NCBI GenBank assembly: GCA_017394405.1
Contig: JAFPYW010000040.1
Location: forward strand, 1 to 40,430
DNA from: Alphaproteobacteria bacterium
Lineage (GTDB): Bacteria > Pseudomonadota > Alphaproteobacteria > CAAHEQ01 > UBA3637
Direction of reading: 5' to 3'
Length of the DNA: 40,430 nucleotides
Shown: in pieces, positions 17,669-25,810 of the stretch
Position numbering within the stretch: the stretch's first letter is position 1
How the letters are laid out: every line of letters starts with the position of its first letter
Program-made: the position numbers and the translations under genes
The notes under the pieces: model-generated
What the model saw: the letters and a program-made list of their open reading frames with translations, nothing else
Told to the model about the DNA's origin: nothing
Databases searched by the model: none

Positions 17669-18292
17669 TTATAAACTCCCTTTGCCGATTTCTTTAAGTG
17701 ACAGACGGATGAGTTCCGCGGTTTCCAAATCTGGATTTTGACGCAGGACGTTGGCAACCACCATGCCGGCCTCAATCCGTGCATAGCCCAAGTTCGCCAA
17801 GGCGGAAATCGCTTCCTCCATCGCTTGATTTTGTGCCGGTTCTTTAGTGCCCGTTGAACCCAATACTTGCATTGTTTCGTTGGATCCCAAAGATCCCATC
17901 TTGCCTTTCAGCTCGGTTACCAAACGGACGCCCAGTTTGGGACCAACCCCGCTTGCGCGCGTGAAAGCTTTGCCATCTGCCGCCATCACGGCCATTTGAA
18001 TCTCACTTGGGGATAGGGCGGACAAAATCGCCAAAGCCACCTTGGCACCCACACCTTGCACCGTGCTGAGCAAATTAAACATTTGTTGCTCGGTCGCATC
18101 GGCAAAACCAATCAGGTGAATGTGATCCTCACGTACCTGTGTTTCGATCCACAGGGAAGCGGTTCCACCGGCCGCCGGCATTTTGGCCATTGTTTTGGAT
18201 GAACAAAAGACGCGATAGCCCACGCCAGCCACGTCCAAAATCAAATATTCTTCATAAAATGAATCAACAATTCCTGTTAGTTTCCCGATCAT
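17669..18292 (-). CDS. ruvA: Holliday junction DNA helicase subunit RuvA
   Basis: 207 residues: an OB-fold N-terminus starting MIGKLTGIVD, helix-hairpin-helix segments (LLSTVQGVGAKVALAILSAL and ASGVGPKLGVRLVTELKGK) and a C-terminal domain III (ALANLGYARIEA) that binds RuvB. The AGGAG site overlaps the LexA box. No ruvC is present before it, where many proteobacteria have it. Confidence 0.97.
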   Translation of the reverse strand: MIGKLTGIVDSFYEEYLILDVAGVGYRVFCSSKTMAKMPAAGGTASLWIETQVREDHIHLIGFADATEQQMFNLLSTVQGVGAKVALAILSALSPSEIQMAVMAADGKAFTRASGVGPKLGVRLVTELKGKMGSLGSNETMQVLGSTGTKEPAQNQAMEEAISALANLGYARIEAGMVVANVLRQNPDLETAELIRLSLKEIGKGSL

Positions 18293-18296
18293 GATA

Positions 18297-18311
18297 GTTC
18301 TCCTTTTGTTC
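18297..18311 (-). promoter_or_regulatory. LexA operator (SOS box) of ruvA
   Basis: Minus strand GAACAAAAGGAGAAC, that is GAAC-N7-GAAC, the alphaproteobacterial LexA site. It overlaps the ruvA ribosome binding site. The same motif lies before lexA at 32616-32630. A weak promoter (TTGCAT 18341-18336, 17 bases, TAGGGT 18318-18313) ends one base before it, giving the same geometry as at lexA. Confidence 0.85.
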
Positions 18312-18350
18312 TACCCTAACAAAAAAAGAAAAAAAATGCAAATAAAAAGG

Positions 18351-18379
18351 TTGCATTTTGAAAAAAAGTTTTGTATATT
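18351..18379 (+). promoter_or_regulatory. Promoter for dnaB
   Basis: TTGCAT at 18351-18356, a 17-base spacer and TATATT at 18374-18379, followed by AAGGAG just before the ATG at 18409. Confidence 0.65.
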
Positions 18380-18408
18380 GGTTAAAAATGAGTTAATGAA
18401 GGAGTTTT

Positions 18409-19881
18409 ATGGCTAATTTGAACGACGCACCGCGTATCCCACCGCAAAACCTGGAGGCTGAACAGGCCGTTCTAGGCGCTATTTTGTCGGATAACAGCAA
18501 TATGGAAAAAGTGTCCGAGTTTTTGAAGCCGATACACTTCGTCCATCCGGTGCATGCCAAAATTTATGAAACTTGCCAAAATTACCTGAAAAATCATCGC
18601 TCTGCCGATATTATTCAATTAAAGCCGTTGTTTATGAATGACGATGGATTGAAAGAGGTTGGCGGTGTTGAATATTTAGCTAAATTGGTGGATGCGGCCT
18701 CAACGATTATCAATGTGGTGGATTATGGTCGTGAAATTTTTGATTGCTATACCCGTCGTCAGCTGATTTCCTTGGGCACAGATATGGTGAATAAGGCCTT
18801 TGATCGCAATGTGGATGAGGATGCACCACAACAAATTGAAATGGCCGAAAAATCATTGTATGAAATTGCCAATGAAGGGGAATTAAATGGTGGCTTAATG
18901 GCGTTAAGCTCGGCTTTAGATGAGACGATTTCTGTGGCCCAGGAAGCCATGAAAAACCCTTCTGGTATTTCTGGTACTCCAACGGGGTTGACAGATTTGG
19001 ACAGATTGTTGGGCGGGTTGCATAATTCAGACCTGATTATCTTGGCCAGACGTCCTGGTATGGGTAAATCTGCTTTGGCAACAACAATTGCCTTTAATGC
19101 CGCTGAATATTTTGCCCGAGAAAATAAAAAGCCGGGTGCAGAAAAGAAATCTGTGGCGTTGTTTTCATTGGAAATGTCAGCAGAGCAAGTGGCCGGTCGT
19201 ATTTTGGCCTCAAAAACAAATGTTTCTAATCACGCTATGCGGACCGGAAAATTGACGGAAGACCAATTTACCGAGTTGATGGCTGGCGTTAAATTGCTTT
19301 CTCAAGTGCCATTATATGTTGATGAAACCTCGGGCGTGACCGTGAATGCTATTAAAAATCGCGCCAGAAAGATGAAACGGAATAAAGAGCAGGGATTGGG
19401 TTTGATTATTGTGGATTACCTGCAGTTAGTTTCTTCGGGTTCCCGTTCAGAAAACCGCGTCCAAGAATTGTCCGAGATGACGCGTGCCTTAAAAATTATG
19501 GCAAAAGAATTGAATGTACCCGTGTTGGTATTGTCTCAGTTATCTCGTTTATTGGAATCTCGAGATGATAAACGCCCGATTTTGTCTGACTTGCGTGAAT
19601 CTGGATCTATTGAGCAGGATGCAGATATCGTGATGTTCGTATATCGTGAAATATATTATTTATTGCAGCCTCAACAACGCGAAAAAGAAACGGCAGAAAA
19701 GTTTGCCATTCGTGCAAAAGAATTGGAAGAGAAGCGATTAAAGTTAGAAAACCAGGCAGAGATTATTGTCAGAAAACAACGGCATGGTCCGACAGGGACT
19801 GTTTTCGCTTACTTTAATGGAGAATTCAGTAAATTTGGCGATCTGGCAAAGAAGAATAATTTTGCATCATTGTTGTTTTGA
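18409..19881 (+). CDS. dnaB: Replicative DNA helicase DnaB
   Basis: 490 residues: the N-terminal collar domain (PPQNLEAEQAVLGAIL), a linker helix, and a RecA-type motor with Walker A RRPGMGKS near 214-221, SLEMSAEQ, LIIVDYLQL (Walker B), the SQLSRLLESRDDKRPILSDLRESGSIEQDAD block and the arginine-finger region (RKQRHGPTG). It forms the hexamer that unwinds the fork and loads primase. No intein is present. Its end overlaps the convergent nuclease-like gene by 15 bases. Confidence 0.98.
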   Translation: MANLNDAPRIPPQNLEAEQAVLGAILSDNSNMEKVSEFLKPIHFVHPVHAKIYETCQNYLKNHRSADIIQLKPLFMNDDGLKEVGGVEYLAKLVDAASTIINVVDYGREIFDCYTRRQLISLGTDMVNKAFDRNVDEDAPQQIEMAEKSLYEIANEGELNGGLMALSSALDETISVAQEAMKNPSGISGTPTGLTDLDRLLGGLHNSDLIILARRPGMGKSALATTIAFNAAEYFARENKKPGAEKKSVALFSLEMSAEQVAGRILASKTNVSNHAMRTGKLTEDQFTELMAGVKLLSQVPLYVDETSGVTVNAIKNRARKMKRNKEQGLGLIIVDYLQLVSSGSRSENRVQELSEMTRALKIMAKELNVPVLVLSQLSRLLESRDDKRPILSDLRESGSIEQDADIVMFVYREIYYLLQPQQREKETAEKFAIRAKELEEKRLKLENQAEIIVRKQRHGPTGTVFAYFNGEFSKFGDLAKKNNFASLLF

Positions 19882-20790
19882 AAGATCTAGGAAGTTTTGA
19901 ATGCGTTTAGGTAAAATGGGGCGGTTTGCTGTCGCAAATTCTTGCAATGTTGCCATTTTTATTGTTTCTATATTTTTGCCACAATAATCTTTGTCCTTTA
20001 CTGTGGCAATAAAGACCTTATATGTTGAATACTTTTCAATAAAAATTGTTATATTTTTATCAGATATTTCTGTACCACCAATTTTACATTGAATTACGGC
20101 CAGTTCGCCCTTTTTATTTACTAAAACATATTCAAAAAGAGGCGTGTTGTGTTTATTTGTAGAGGGGAAAATATAATACCCCCTTTCTTTTTGGAGATAT
20201 AGCCCCAACAAATCTTCTAAGTCATCTGGATGCAGAAGGGGAATAAAACTCGGGAGACTTATATTTTTCTTTTTGTCAAGGAGATACCTTGAATAATTTT
20301 CTACTATATTATCTGGGTCGTCAATTTTATGTAATGTTCCTCCCCGAATAAGTGATGACACAACTTTTCCCGGGGTTTCATTAAGTTCATAAGGTTTCCA
20401 ATTACATCGTCTAAAGATGCCAATTTCTGGATATTGTATATATTCTGATTGGGTGGAATCAACAATAACTGGATTTTCATCCATAATTTCTCCTAAATAA
20501 TACTTTCCACCACCACCCAGTGTCCAACAAAGATCTCCTTTTTTCATCTCTTCAAGGGCATTTATAGAGGTTTTCCAAGACTTATGATTTTTATATGGAT
20601 CAGGAAACATATGCTCAACATGATCTATATATTCTTTCAAGGATGAACAGGATTCCATCTTGGCGGGCCATCCACAAGCCAAAATACCTTTTTTAAGGCA
20701 ATAATCCCTGTATTGATCTTTATCCTTATAAACAACTCCCTCTTTCTTTTGTATGTCCCATCTAAATAATTGAATCCGGTATATTGTCAT
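19867..20790 (-). CDS. Candidate Mrr-like nuclease with a possible N-terminal PUA/EVE-like domain
   Basis: 307 residues. The C-terminal part has a PD-(D/E)XK-like core: helix DLEDLLGLYLQKE (189-202), then Glu220 in PLFEYVLV and Gln234/Lys236 in LAVIQCK, the Q-x-K form seen in Mrr-type restriction enzymes. The N-terminal half contains KKGDLCWTLGGGGKYYLGEI (83-102), which resembles the strand pair of PUA/EVE-like readers of modified bases. The family would cut DNA, often modified DNA. Metal-ligand assignment is by eye and one acidic position is Glu where Asp is usual. It has its own promoter (20811-20839), is divergent from the WYL regulator, and its codon usage looks more AT-rich than dnaB. 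It may have arrived by transfer. Confidence 0.65.
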   Translation of the reverse strand: MTIYRIQLFRWDIQKKEGVVYKDKDQYRDYCLKKGILACGWPAKMESCSSLKEYIDHVEHMFPDPYKNHKSWKTSINALEEMKKGDLCWTLGGGGKYYLGEIMDENPVIVDSTQSEYIQYPEIGIFRRCNWKPYELNETPGKVVSSLIRGGTLHKIDDPDNIVENYSRYLLDKKKNISLPSFIPLLHPDDLEDLLGLYLQKERGYYIFPSTNKHNTPLFEYVLVNKKGELAVIQCKIGGTEISDKNITIFIEKYSTYKVFIATVKDKDYCGKNIETIKMATLQEFATANRPILPKRIQNFLDLSKQQ

Positions 20791-20810
20791 TTTCTTTCTC
20801 CTTTTGCTTT

Positions 20811-20839
20811 AGTGTAAATAAAAGTATATGAAATGTCAA
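20811..20839 (-). promoter_or_regulatory. Promoter for the Mrr-like nuclease gene
   Basis: Minus strand: TTGACA (20839-20834), a 17-base spacer and TACACT (20816-20811), followed by AGGAG before the start at 20790. Confidence 0.6.
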
Positions 20840-20860
20840 TAAATCAAGATATGGGATAAT

Positions 20861-20879
20861 CCTGTCAAAAAATGACATA
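20861..20879. promoter_or_regulatory. Second copy of the palindromic operator, nuclease/WYL intergenic region
   Basis: TGTC-AAAAAA-T-GACATA at 20863-20879 matches 16 of 17 positions of the operator at 7647-7663. The inverted repeat here is TGTCA/TGACA around five A. It sits between the two divergent genes, about 25 bases upstream of a TATAAT at 20904-20909 in front of the WYL gene, and upstream of the nuclease -35 box. Confidence 0.6.
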
Positions 20880-20931
20880 TTTTTGTTGCAGTTTATTTGA
20901 AAGTATAATATGCTGTTGTTCAGGAGGAATC

Positions 20932-21897
20932 ATGTTCTACGAAAAAACAGAGCAATTATTGGATTTGGCTATCTGGATGCAATCATCTCGTGAAGGGGTT
21001 AGTTTGAAAGATATTATGCGTCGTTTTGGCGTATCTAAAAGAACGGCCGATCGTATGCGTGATTTAATTTTGCTGCGTTTTCCACAAACTATGGAGGTTG
21101 ATTCCGACACCCGTGAAAAGCGGTGGTATATTCCCCAGGGCACATTAAAAGATATGATTCAATTTAACGCAGATGAATTGTCGTGTTTGAATATTGCCAA
21201 AGAGTCATTGGAAAAAAATCATTTACACCAAAAAGCAAATGAATTGGATGGGATTATTACCAAAATCAAAGCATCAATTAAACCAGATACGTTTCGTCGG
21301 ATTGAGCCGGATGCGGAAGAATTGATGCGTGCCGAAGGAATTGCCTGTCGTCCAGGCCCAAAGATTCAAGTTGATGAGCGTATTTTAGCCCCAATTCGTG
21401 AGGCAATTTTATCTTGTCATCAAATCAGGATTACTTATGAGAACAAAAATAGCAAAAAAATAAGTTATAACACCCTAAACCCCTTGGGCTTTTTGTATGG
21501 AGATAGAAATCATTACTTGGTGGCGCTTCATTCAGATGGTTTCGGAGATGGGCGAGCTCATAACTTCATTTTGCTGAACATTAAGGCAGTAAAGATTTTG
21601 CCTGAGGTGTTTATATATCCGCCAGATTTTTCCCTTCAAAAATACGCGGCCCAATCGTTCGGTGCCTTTCAGGAAGATCCCGTGGATGTAGAATGGATTT
21701 TTGACACAGAGGTAGCAGATGAGGCTGCACATTACATTTTTCACCCGTCTCAAAAAATGAAAAAGAACAAAGACGGGACATTGACGGTAAAATTTCGTGC
21801 CGGCGGGCGTATGGAAATGGATTGGCACCTTTATACTTGGGGTGACCACGTGAAAGTCGTAAAACCAAAAGAAAATCGTCTTCAGAAAAATAAATAA
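20932..21897 (+). CDS. WYL-domain transcriptional regulator with N-terminal HTH
   Basis: 321 residues: a winged helix-turn-helix (GVSLKDIMRRFGVSKRTADRMRDLI, with the recognition helix SKRTADRMRD), a linker, and a WYL domain around NPLGFLYGDRNHYLVALHSDG (HYL in place of WYL) and a C-terminal extension. WYL domains bind nucleotide or oligonucleotide ligands and often control defence or DNA-damage genes. The start is ATG 20932, with AGGAGG at 20922-20927; an upstream open stretch from 20872 crosses this site and is rejected. It lies next to a probable operator and a divergent nuclease gene, so it is the best candidate to bind the shared palindrome. Confidence 0.85.
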   Translation: MFYEKTEQLLDLAIWMQSSREGVSLKDIMRRFGVSKRTADRMRDLILLRFPQTMEVDSDTREKRWYIPQGTLKDMIQFNADELSCLNIAKESLEKNHLHQKANELDGIITKIKASIKPDTFRRIEPDAEELMRAEGIACRPGPKIQVDERILAPIREAILSCHQIRITYENKNSKKISYNTLNPLGFLYGDRNHYLVALHSDGFGDGRAHNFILLNIKAVKILPEVFIYPPDFSLQKYAAQSFGAFQEDPVDVEWIFDTEVADEAAHYIFHPSQKMKKNKDGTLTVKFRAGGRMEMDWHLYTWGDHVKVVKPKENRLQKNK

Positions 21898-21925
21898 CCC
21901 CTTGTTTCCAAAGGGTTTTATTTAA
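21896..21925. terminator. Hairpin terminator between the WYL gene and tRNA-Leu
   Basis: AACCCCTT (21896-21903) pairs with AAAGGGTT (21910-21917) with one mismatch, loop GTTTCC, followed by TTATTT. It could serve both converging transcripts. Confidence 0.5.
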
Positions 21926-21927
21926 GT

Positions 21928-22014
21928 TGGTGCGGATAGCCAGAATCGAACTGGCACGGAGTTGCCTCCAACGGATTTTAAGTCCGTTGCGTCTACCAGT
22001 TCCGCCATATCCGC
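21928..22014 (-). tRNA. tRNA-Leu (TAA anticodon), CCA encoded
   Basis: An 87-base gene: acceptor GCGGATA/TATCCGC, anticodon stem ACGGA/TCCGT with loop CTTAAAA (anticodon TAA), a long variable arm typical of class II tRNAs, T-arm with GTTCGATTC, and CCA encoded (plus strand TGG at 21928-21930). Confidence 0.95.
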
Positions 22015-22034
22015 TTTTGCTGATAGCGTGCAAT

Positions 22035-22063
22035 AGAATAGCGCAAAAAAACAAAATCGTCAA
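22035..22063 (-). promoter_or_regulatory. Promoter for tRNA-Leu
   Basis: Minus strand: TTGACG (22063-22058), a 17-base spacer and TATTCT (22040-22035). Confidence 0.6.
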
Positions 22064-22093
22064 GACTTTTTTTAGGAAAAAGTGAAAAACCTC

Positions 22094-22121
22094 TTGTCAA
22101 AAGAAAAAAAATCATTACAAT
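22094..22121 (+). promoter_or_regulatory. Promoter for the SPOR protein gene
   Basis: TTGTCA at 22094-22099, a 16-base spacer and TACAAT at 22116-22121. Confidence 0.5.
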
Positions 22122-22145
22122 GATGAAAAAGGAAAGGGAGACACC

Positions 22146-23096
22146 ATGGACGAATTTGAAAAAATTAAAACATTTTCCGAAAGTTTGGCGGAACGTGAAC
22201 AAAAAATTACTCAACCGGCTGATCAAAAAAAAGAAGACGGAATTGATTTGCCCCAATATTTAAGCCAATTTAGGACAGAACCCGCGGAGGAGGAAAAAGA
22301 ATCAAAAAGTTTTGTGTGGATTATTTTGGGTGCCGCCGCAGTTATTGTGTCAGGCGTTGTCGTTGCTCTGTCTTTCCGTGTTCCAGAAATGGAAGAATCT
22401 GAGATTGTGGTGATTTCACCAACACCAATCCCTGTTAAAATACGCCCGGAAAATCCTGGTGGTTTGAACATTCCGGATACGGATAAAGTTGTATATCATC
22501 GTGTGGCAGAGGGAGCACCAGAACCCGTGGCTGAAACATTGTTTCCAGAGCAAGAACAACCTGTTATGCCGACTGAAGTGATTGAGCCAGAGATAAAAGA
22601 AGAGGCGTTGATCGATATGGAGGTGGCTCCAGAAGCACCAGAAGTAGTTGCGTCGGTTGAACCAGTTGCCGAAGTGCAAGAGGAGACCGAGCGTGTTGAA
22701 CAAGTAGTTGAGTCTGAAAAGCCGGCTAAAGAGGAACCTAAAAAGGTCGAAATTGCAGCAATTCCGCCTGTGCCGCCTGTAAAACCAACGGCCGTTCAAG
22801 AAAAGGTGGCCAAAACCGAAGAACCTAAGGCTGCGAAGAAAACCGCGGCGAATACATGGCACGCTCAATTATTATCATCCGCCAGCAAGGCAAAGGTTGA
22901 ATCTTCTTGGAAACAAATTGCTAAAAAACAGGCCGCTTTGTTGTCTGATATGCCATACCAAATTGTGTCCGCCACCATCCCTGGAAAAGGAACTTTTTGG
23001 CGGTTGCAAGTTGGTGAATTTTCCACAAAAGAACAGGTGGTAAATTTGTGTGAAAAGTTGAAGAAGAAAAAGCAAGAGTGTATCCCTGTAAAGTGA
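22146..23096 (+). CDS. SPOR-domain membrane protein
   Basis: 316 residues: a cytoplasmic acidic N-terminus, one membrane helix (about 56-77), a long Pro/Glu/Val-rich periplasmic linker, and a C-terminal SPOR domain (about 238-315) containing WHAQLLSSASKAKVESSW, then FWRLQVGEFSTKEQVVNLCEKLK. SPOR domains bind glycan strands stripped of stem peptides and direct proteins to the septum. It is the first gene of a probable unit with an M50 protease and serS, which are 7 and 15 bases apart. FtsN-like in layout, but not distinguishable from other SPOR proteins. Confidence 0.85.
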   Translation: MDEFEKIKTFSESLAEREQKITQPADQKKEDGIDLPQYLSQFRTEPAEEEKESKSFVWIILGAAAVIVSGVVVALSFRVPEMEESEIVVISPTPIPVKIRPENPGGLNIPDTDKVVYHRVAEGAPEPVAETLFPEQEQPVMPTEVIEPEIKEEALIDMEVAPEAPEVVASVEPVAEVQEETERVEQVVESEKPAKEEPKKVEIAAIPPVPPVKPTAVQEKVAKTEEPKAAKKTAANTWHAQLLSSASKAKVESSWKQIAKKQAALLSDMPYQIVSATIPGKGTFWRLQVGEFSTKEQVVNLCEKLKKKKQECIPVK

Positions 23097-23103
23097 TCAG
23101 AAA

Positions 23104-23763
23104 ATGACATCAATTTATACTTTAACAACATGGATTATCCCTTTGTTATTATGCATAATTTTGCATGAAGTTGCACATGGGTATGTGGCGTTGAAATTGG
23201 GGGATAAAACGGCGTGGTTGATGGGGCGTTTGAACATGAATCCGGCCAAACATTTTGACTTGATCGGGTGTGTTTTTGTTCCCGTTTTTTTATTGTTGAT
23301 TCGGTCGCCAATTTTATTTGGTTGGGCGAAGCCGGTGCCGGTCGATTTTTCTCATTTGAATAATCCCAAAAGAGACACAGGATTGGTTGCGGCAGCGGGC
23401 CCGATAGCAAATTTGTTGTTAGCGATTGTTTTTGTTTTAGTCGGTCGCTTGGCTTTGTGGTTATTCCCCACCGTCAATCCTATCATGGAATGGTTTATTC
23501 AAAACTTAAAGAATGGTATTACCTTTTCATTGGTGTTGGCTTGTTTTAATTTGTTGCCGATATTACCAATGGATGGTGGGCGTATTTTATGGTCCGTTTT
23601 ACCAAAGAAATTGGCAAATTTATATTCACAAACAGAAAAGTATGGACTTTTTATTCTAATTGGTGTATTATTCTTGTTACCCATGATGGGATTGGATCTT
23701 GTCGGTTGGTTTGTCGGCACGCTGTATCCTATTTTTGCGGGCTTTGTGAATATCTTTATTTAA
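23104..23763 (+). CDS. Site-2 protease family (M50) membrane metalloprotease
   Basis: 219 residues with about five membrane helices. The zinc site HEVAH (21-25) lies in helix 1 and the third ligand motif NLLPILPMDGGRI (Asp157) in a late helix, as in short rhomboid-like M50 proteases. These cleave single-pass proteins inside the membrane. The length is typical of the small, PDZ-less group. It lies between the SPOR gene and serS; its substrates are unknown. Confidence 0.88.
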   Translation: MTSIYTLTTWIIPLLLCIILHEVAHGYVALKLGDKTAWLMGRLNMNPAKHFDLIGCVFVPVFLLLIRSPILFGWAKPVPVDFSHLNNPKRDTGLVAAAGPIANLLLAIVFVLVGRLALWLFPTVNPIMEWFIQNLKNGITFSLVLACFNLLPILPMDGGRILWSVLPKKLANLYSQTEKYGLFILIGVLFLLPMMGLDLVGWFVGTLYPIFAGFVNIFI

Positions 23764-23778
23764 TAAAGGAGAGAGAAA

Positions 23779-25068
23779 ATGATAGATATTAAACTTATTC
23801 GGGATAATCCGGATTTGGTGAAAGAAAACATCAAGAAAAAATTCCAAGATCAAAAATTGGTTTTGGTGGATGAAGTTATTGATTTAGATAAGAAAAATCG
23901 TACTGCTATTACAGAAGTTGAATCCCTGCGTGCCAAAAGAACCTCTCTCTCTAAACAAATCGGTGCGTTGATGGGGCAAGGCAAAAAAGATGAAGCCGAA
24001 GCCATTAAAACAGAAAGTCAACAAATTGGCGATAGAATTGTTGAATTGGAAGCTGAACAAGAAAAGTTCCAAGAAGAAATTAAAAAGCGGATGATGGTGA
24101 TTCCTAACATCATTGATCCATCTGTGCCAGTTGGTAAAGATGATTCCGAAAACGTGGAAGTGGAACGCTTTGGCGAACCGAAAGTGCCTGATTTTGAAAT
24201 CCCATATCACACAGATTTAATGGAATCCTTGGATGGTTTGGATCTGGATTCTGCCCGTCGCGTGGCTGGTAATGGCTTCTATTATTTGAAGGGCGACATA
24301 GCTCGTTTGCATTCGGCCATTTTGTCCTATGCACGTGATTTTATGATTGGTCGTGGCTTTACATACTATGTGCCACCATTTATGATTCGTTCTCAAGTGG
24401 TGACCGGTGTGATGAGCTTTGCCGAAATGGATGCCATGATGTACAAAATTGAAGGTGAAGATTTGTATTTGATTGGAACATCCGAACACTCCATGATCGG
24501 TAAGTTTATTGACCAGATTATTCCAGAGGAAGAATTGCCTTATACTTTGACCAGCTATTCTCCTTGCTTTAGAAAAGAGAAGGGGGCTCATGGTATAGAA
24601 GAACGTGGTGTCTATCGTATTCACCAATTTGAAAAACAAGAAATGATCGTTGTTTGTAAGCCAGAAGATCATATGAAATGGTATAACCAATTGTGGCAAA
24701 ACACGGTCGATTTCTTCCGTACATTAGATATCCCTGTTCGAACATTGGAATGCTGTTCGGGTGATTTGGCTGATTTGAAGGTTAAATCTTGCGACGTTGA
24801 AGCATGGTCCCCACGTCAAAAGAAATACTTTGAAGTTGGGTCTTGTTCAACATTAGGTGATGCCCAAGCACGCCGTTTGAAGATCCGTGTGCAAGCAAAA
24901 GATGGCAAAAAGTACTTTGCGTATACATTGAACAATACGGTAGTGGCCCCGCCACGGATGTTGATTGCCTTCTTGGAAAACAACTTACAGGCTGATGGCT
25001 CTGTGGTGATTCCAAAAGTGTTGCAACCTTACATGGGCGGACAGACTGTTATCAAAAAGTCTAAATAA
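23779..25068 (+). CDS. serS: Seryl-tRNA synthetase
   Basis: 429 residues: an N-terminal tRNA-binding coiled coil (about 30-105) that reaches the long variable arm of tRNA-Ser, then the class II core with GFTYYVPPFMIR, the TSEHSM segment, motif 2 (CFRKEKGAHGIEERGVYRIHQFEK) and motif 3 (NNTVVAPPRMLIAFLENN). GGAGAG lies before the ATG. It ends in a strong terminator. Confidence 0.98.
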   Translation: MIDIKLIRDNPDLVKENIKKKFQDQKLVLVDEVIDLDKKNRTAITEVESLRAKRTSLSKQIGALMGQGKKDEAEAIKTESQQIGDRIVELEAEQEKFQEEIKKRMMVIPNIIDPSVPVGKDDSENVEVERFGEPKVPDFEIPYHTDLMESLDGLDLDSARRVAGNGFYYLKGDIARLHSAILSYARDFMIGRGFTYYVPPFMIRSQVVTGVMSFAEMDAMMYKIEGEDLYLIGTSEHSMIGKFIDQIIPEEELPYTLTSYSPCFRKEKGAHGIEERGVYRIHQFEKQEMIVVCKPEDHMKWYNQLWQNTVDFFRTLDIPVRTLECCSGDLADLKVKSCDVEAWSPRQKKYFEVGSCSTLGDAQARRLKIRVQAKDGKKYFAYTLNNTVVAPPRMLIAFLENNLQADGSVVIPKVLQPYMGGQTVIKKSK

Positions 25069-25077
25069 AGAATAGAC

Positions 25078-25106
25078 TTGACAAAATCAACGGGAAGTGT
25101 TACAAT
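25078..25106 (+). promoter_or_regulatory. Promoter for the unknown 212-residue gene
   Basis: TTGACA at 25078-25083, a 17-base spacer and TACAAT at 25101-25106. The -10 box sits in the loop of the serS terminator hairpin. Confidence 0.7.
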
Positions 25107-25121
25107 GCTTCCCGTTTTTTT
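25091..25121 (+). terminator. Rho-independent terminator of serS
   Basis: CGGGAAG (25091-25097) pairs with CTTCCCG (25108-25114) around a 10-base loop and is followed by seven T. It overlaps the next gene's promoter. Confidence 0.85.
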
Positions 25122-25135
25122 GTGAAAGGATAAAG

Positions 25136-25774
25136 ATGTCAAATATTACACGATTGCCCAGTAATTTAAGTTATTATGCGGCCCAAGATAAAAAAGAAGA
25201 CGGGACACCGATTTTGGTGTTAAACCTCAGCCAAACTTATGTGGAAGCTATTCCAGAACGCCTACACGGTGTGGATCGCGTTGTTGCCAAGGAAGATCAA
25301 TTAAAGTATATTTCTCCTGATTATAAAGGAGAAGTAGTTGTTGCGCCACAAGGTCAGGCCTGGAAACGTCATCCTTTAACACATCGTGAAATTGTTTTGC
25401 GTAAGAAAAATTATCAAGAGCGCAACAGTATGGCCGGTGGCATTTTTAATCAATCTTATTTAGCCAGCGAACAAGGTGCTGGACGTCCAGATGAAGAAAT
25501 GCACTTGCCCGCAGGATTGGTGTTTGTTTGGAATCCAAGAACACACAAAGGTATTGTGGATGCACGCAGAACATTTATTCAAAATTATGGTACTTTAGGC
25601 AACATTGAATATGTCAAATTGCCAAGTGAAGAAGTGTTAGCGGCTCGTTTGGGACGTCAGGCAAAATTTGCGGCACAATGCAAAGAAAAGAATGAACGCC
25701 GTGATCACGATTTAATCTGTGCCAAAACACACAGTTCTATGCCACGGTTTCATAGCAAATCACAAATCCGATAA
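25136..25774 (+). CDS. Unknown soluble protein of 212 residues
   Basis: Starts MSNITRLPSNLSYYAAQD at ATG 25136, preceded by AAAGGA at 25125-25130; an upstream in-frame stretch from 25097 lies in the promoter/terminator and is rejected. The protein is polar, with PQGQAWKRHPLTHREIVLRK in the middle, then AGRPDEEMHLPAGLVFVW and a His/Cys/Arg-rich tail. No signal peptide, membrane helix or known motif is visible. It is a single-gene unit with its own strong promoter and terminator. Confidence 0.75.
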   Translation: MSNITRLPSNLSYYAAQDKKEDGTPILVLNLSQTYVEAIPERLHGVDRVVAKEDQLKYISPDYKGEVVVAPQGQAWKRHPLTHREIVLRKKNYQERNSMAGGIFNQSYLASEQGAGRPDEEMHLPAGLVFVWNPRTHKGIVDARRTFIQNYGTLGNIEYVKLPSEEVLAARLGRQAKFAAQCKEKNERRDHDLICAKTHSSMPRFHSKSQIR

Positions 25775-25782
25775 ACAAAAGC

Positions 25783-25810
25783 AAATCCCCGATTTCTCGG
25801 GGATTTTTTT
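25783..25810. terminator. Strong hairpin terminator shared by converging genes
   Basis: AAATCCCCGA (25783-25792) pairs perfectly with TCGGGGATTT (25797-25806) around TTTC and runs into T4 more. It ends the gene at 25136; the reverse side (GATTTGCTTTTG) may weakly serve rmuC. Confidence 0.85.

Noticed and set aside
20872-20931. Extended N-terminus of the WYL regulator
   Set aside because: Cys-rich stretch crossing the promoter; AGGAGG fixes the start at 20932.
21611-22063. 150-residue minus-strand ORF through tRNA-Leu
   Set aside because: It includes the whole tRNA; a chance opening.
22416-22868. 150-residue minus-strand ORF across the SPOR linker
   Set aside because: Caused by repeated codons of the Pro/Glu/Val linker; Phe/Arg/Asn-rich and not protein-like.
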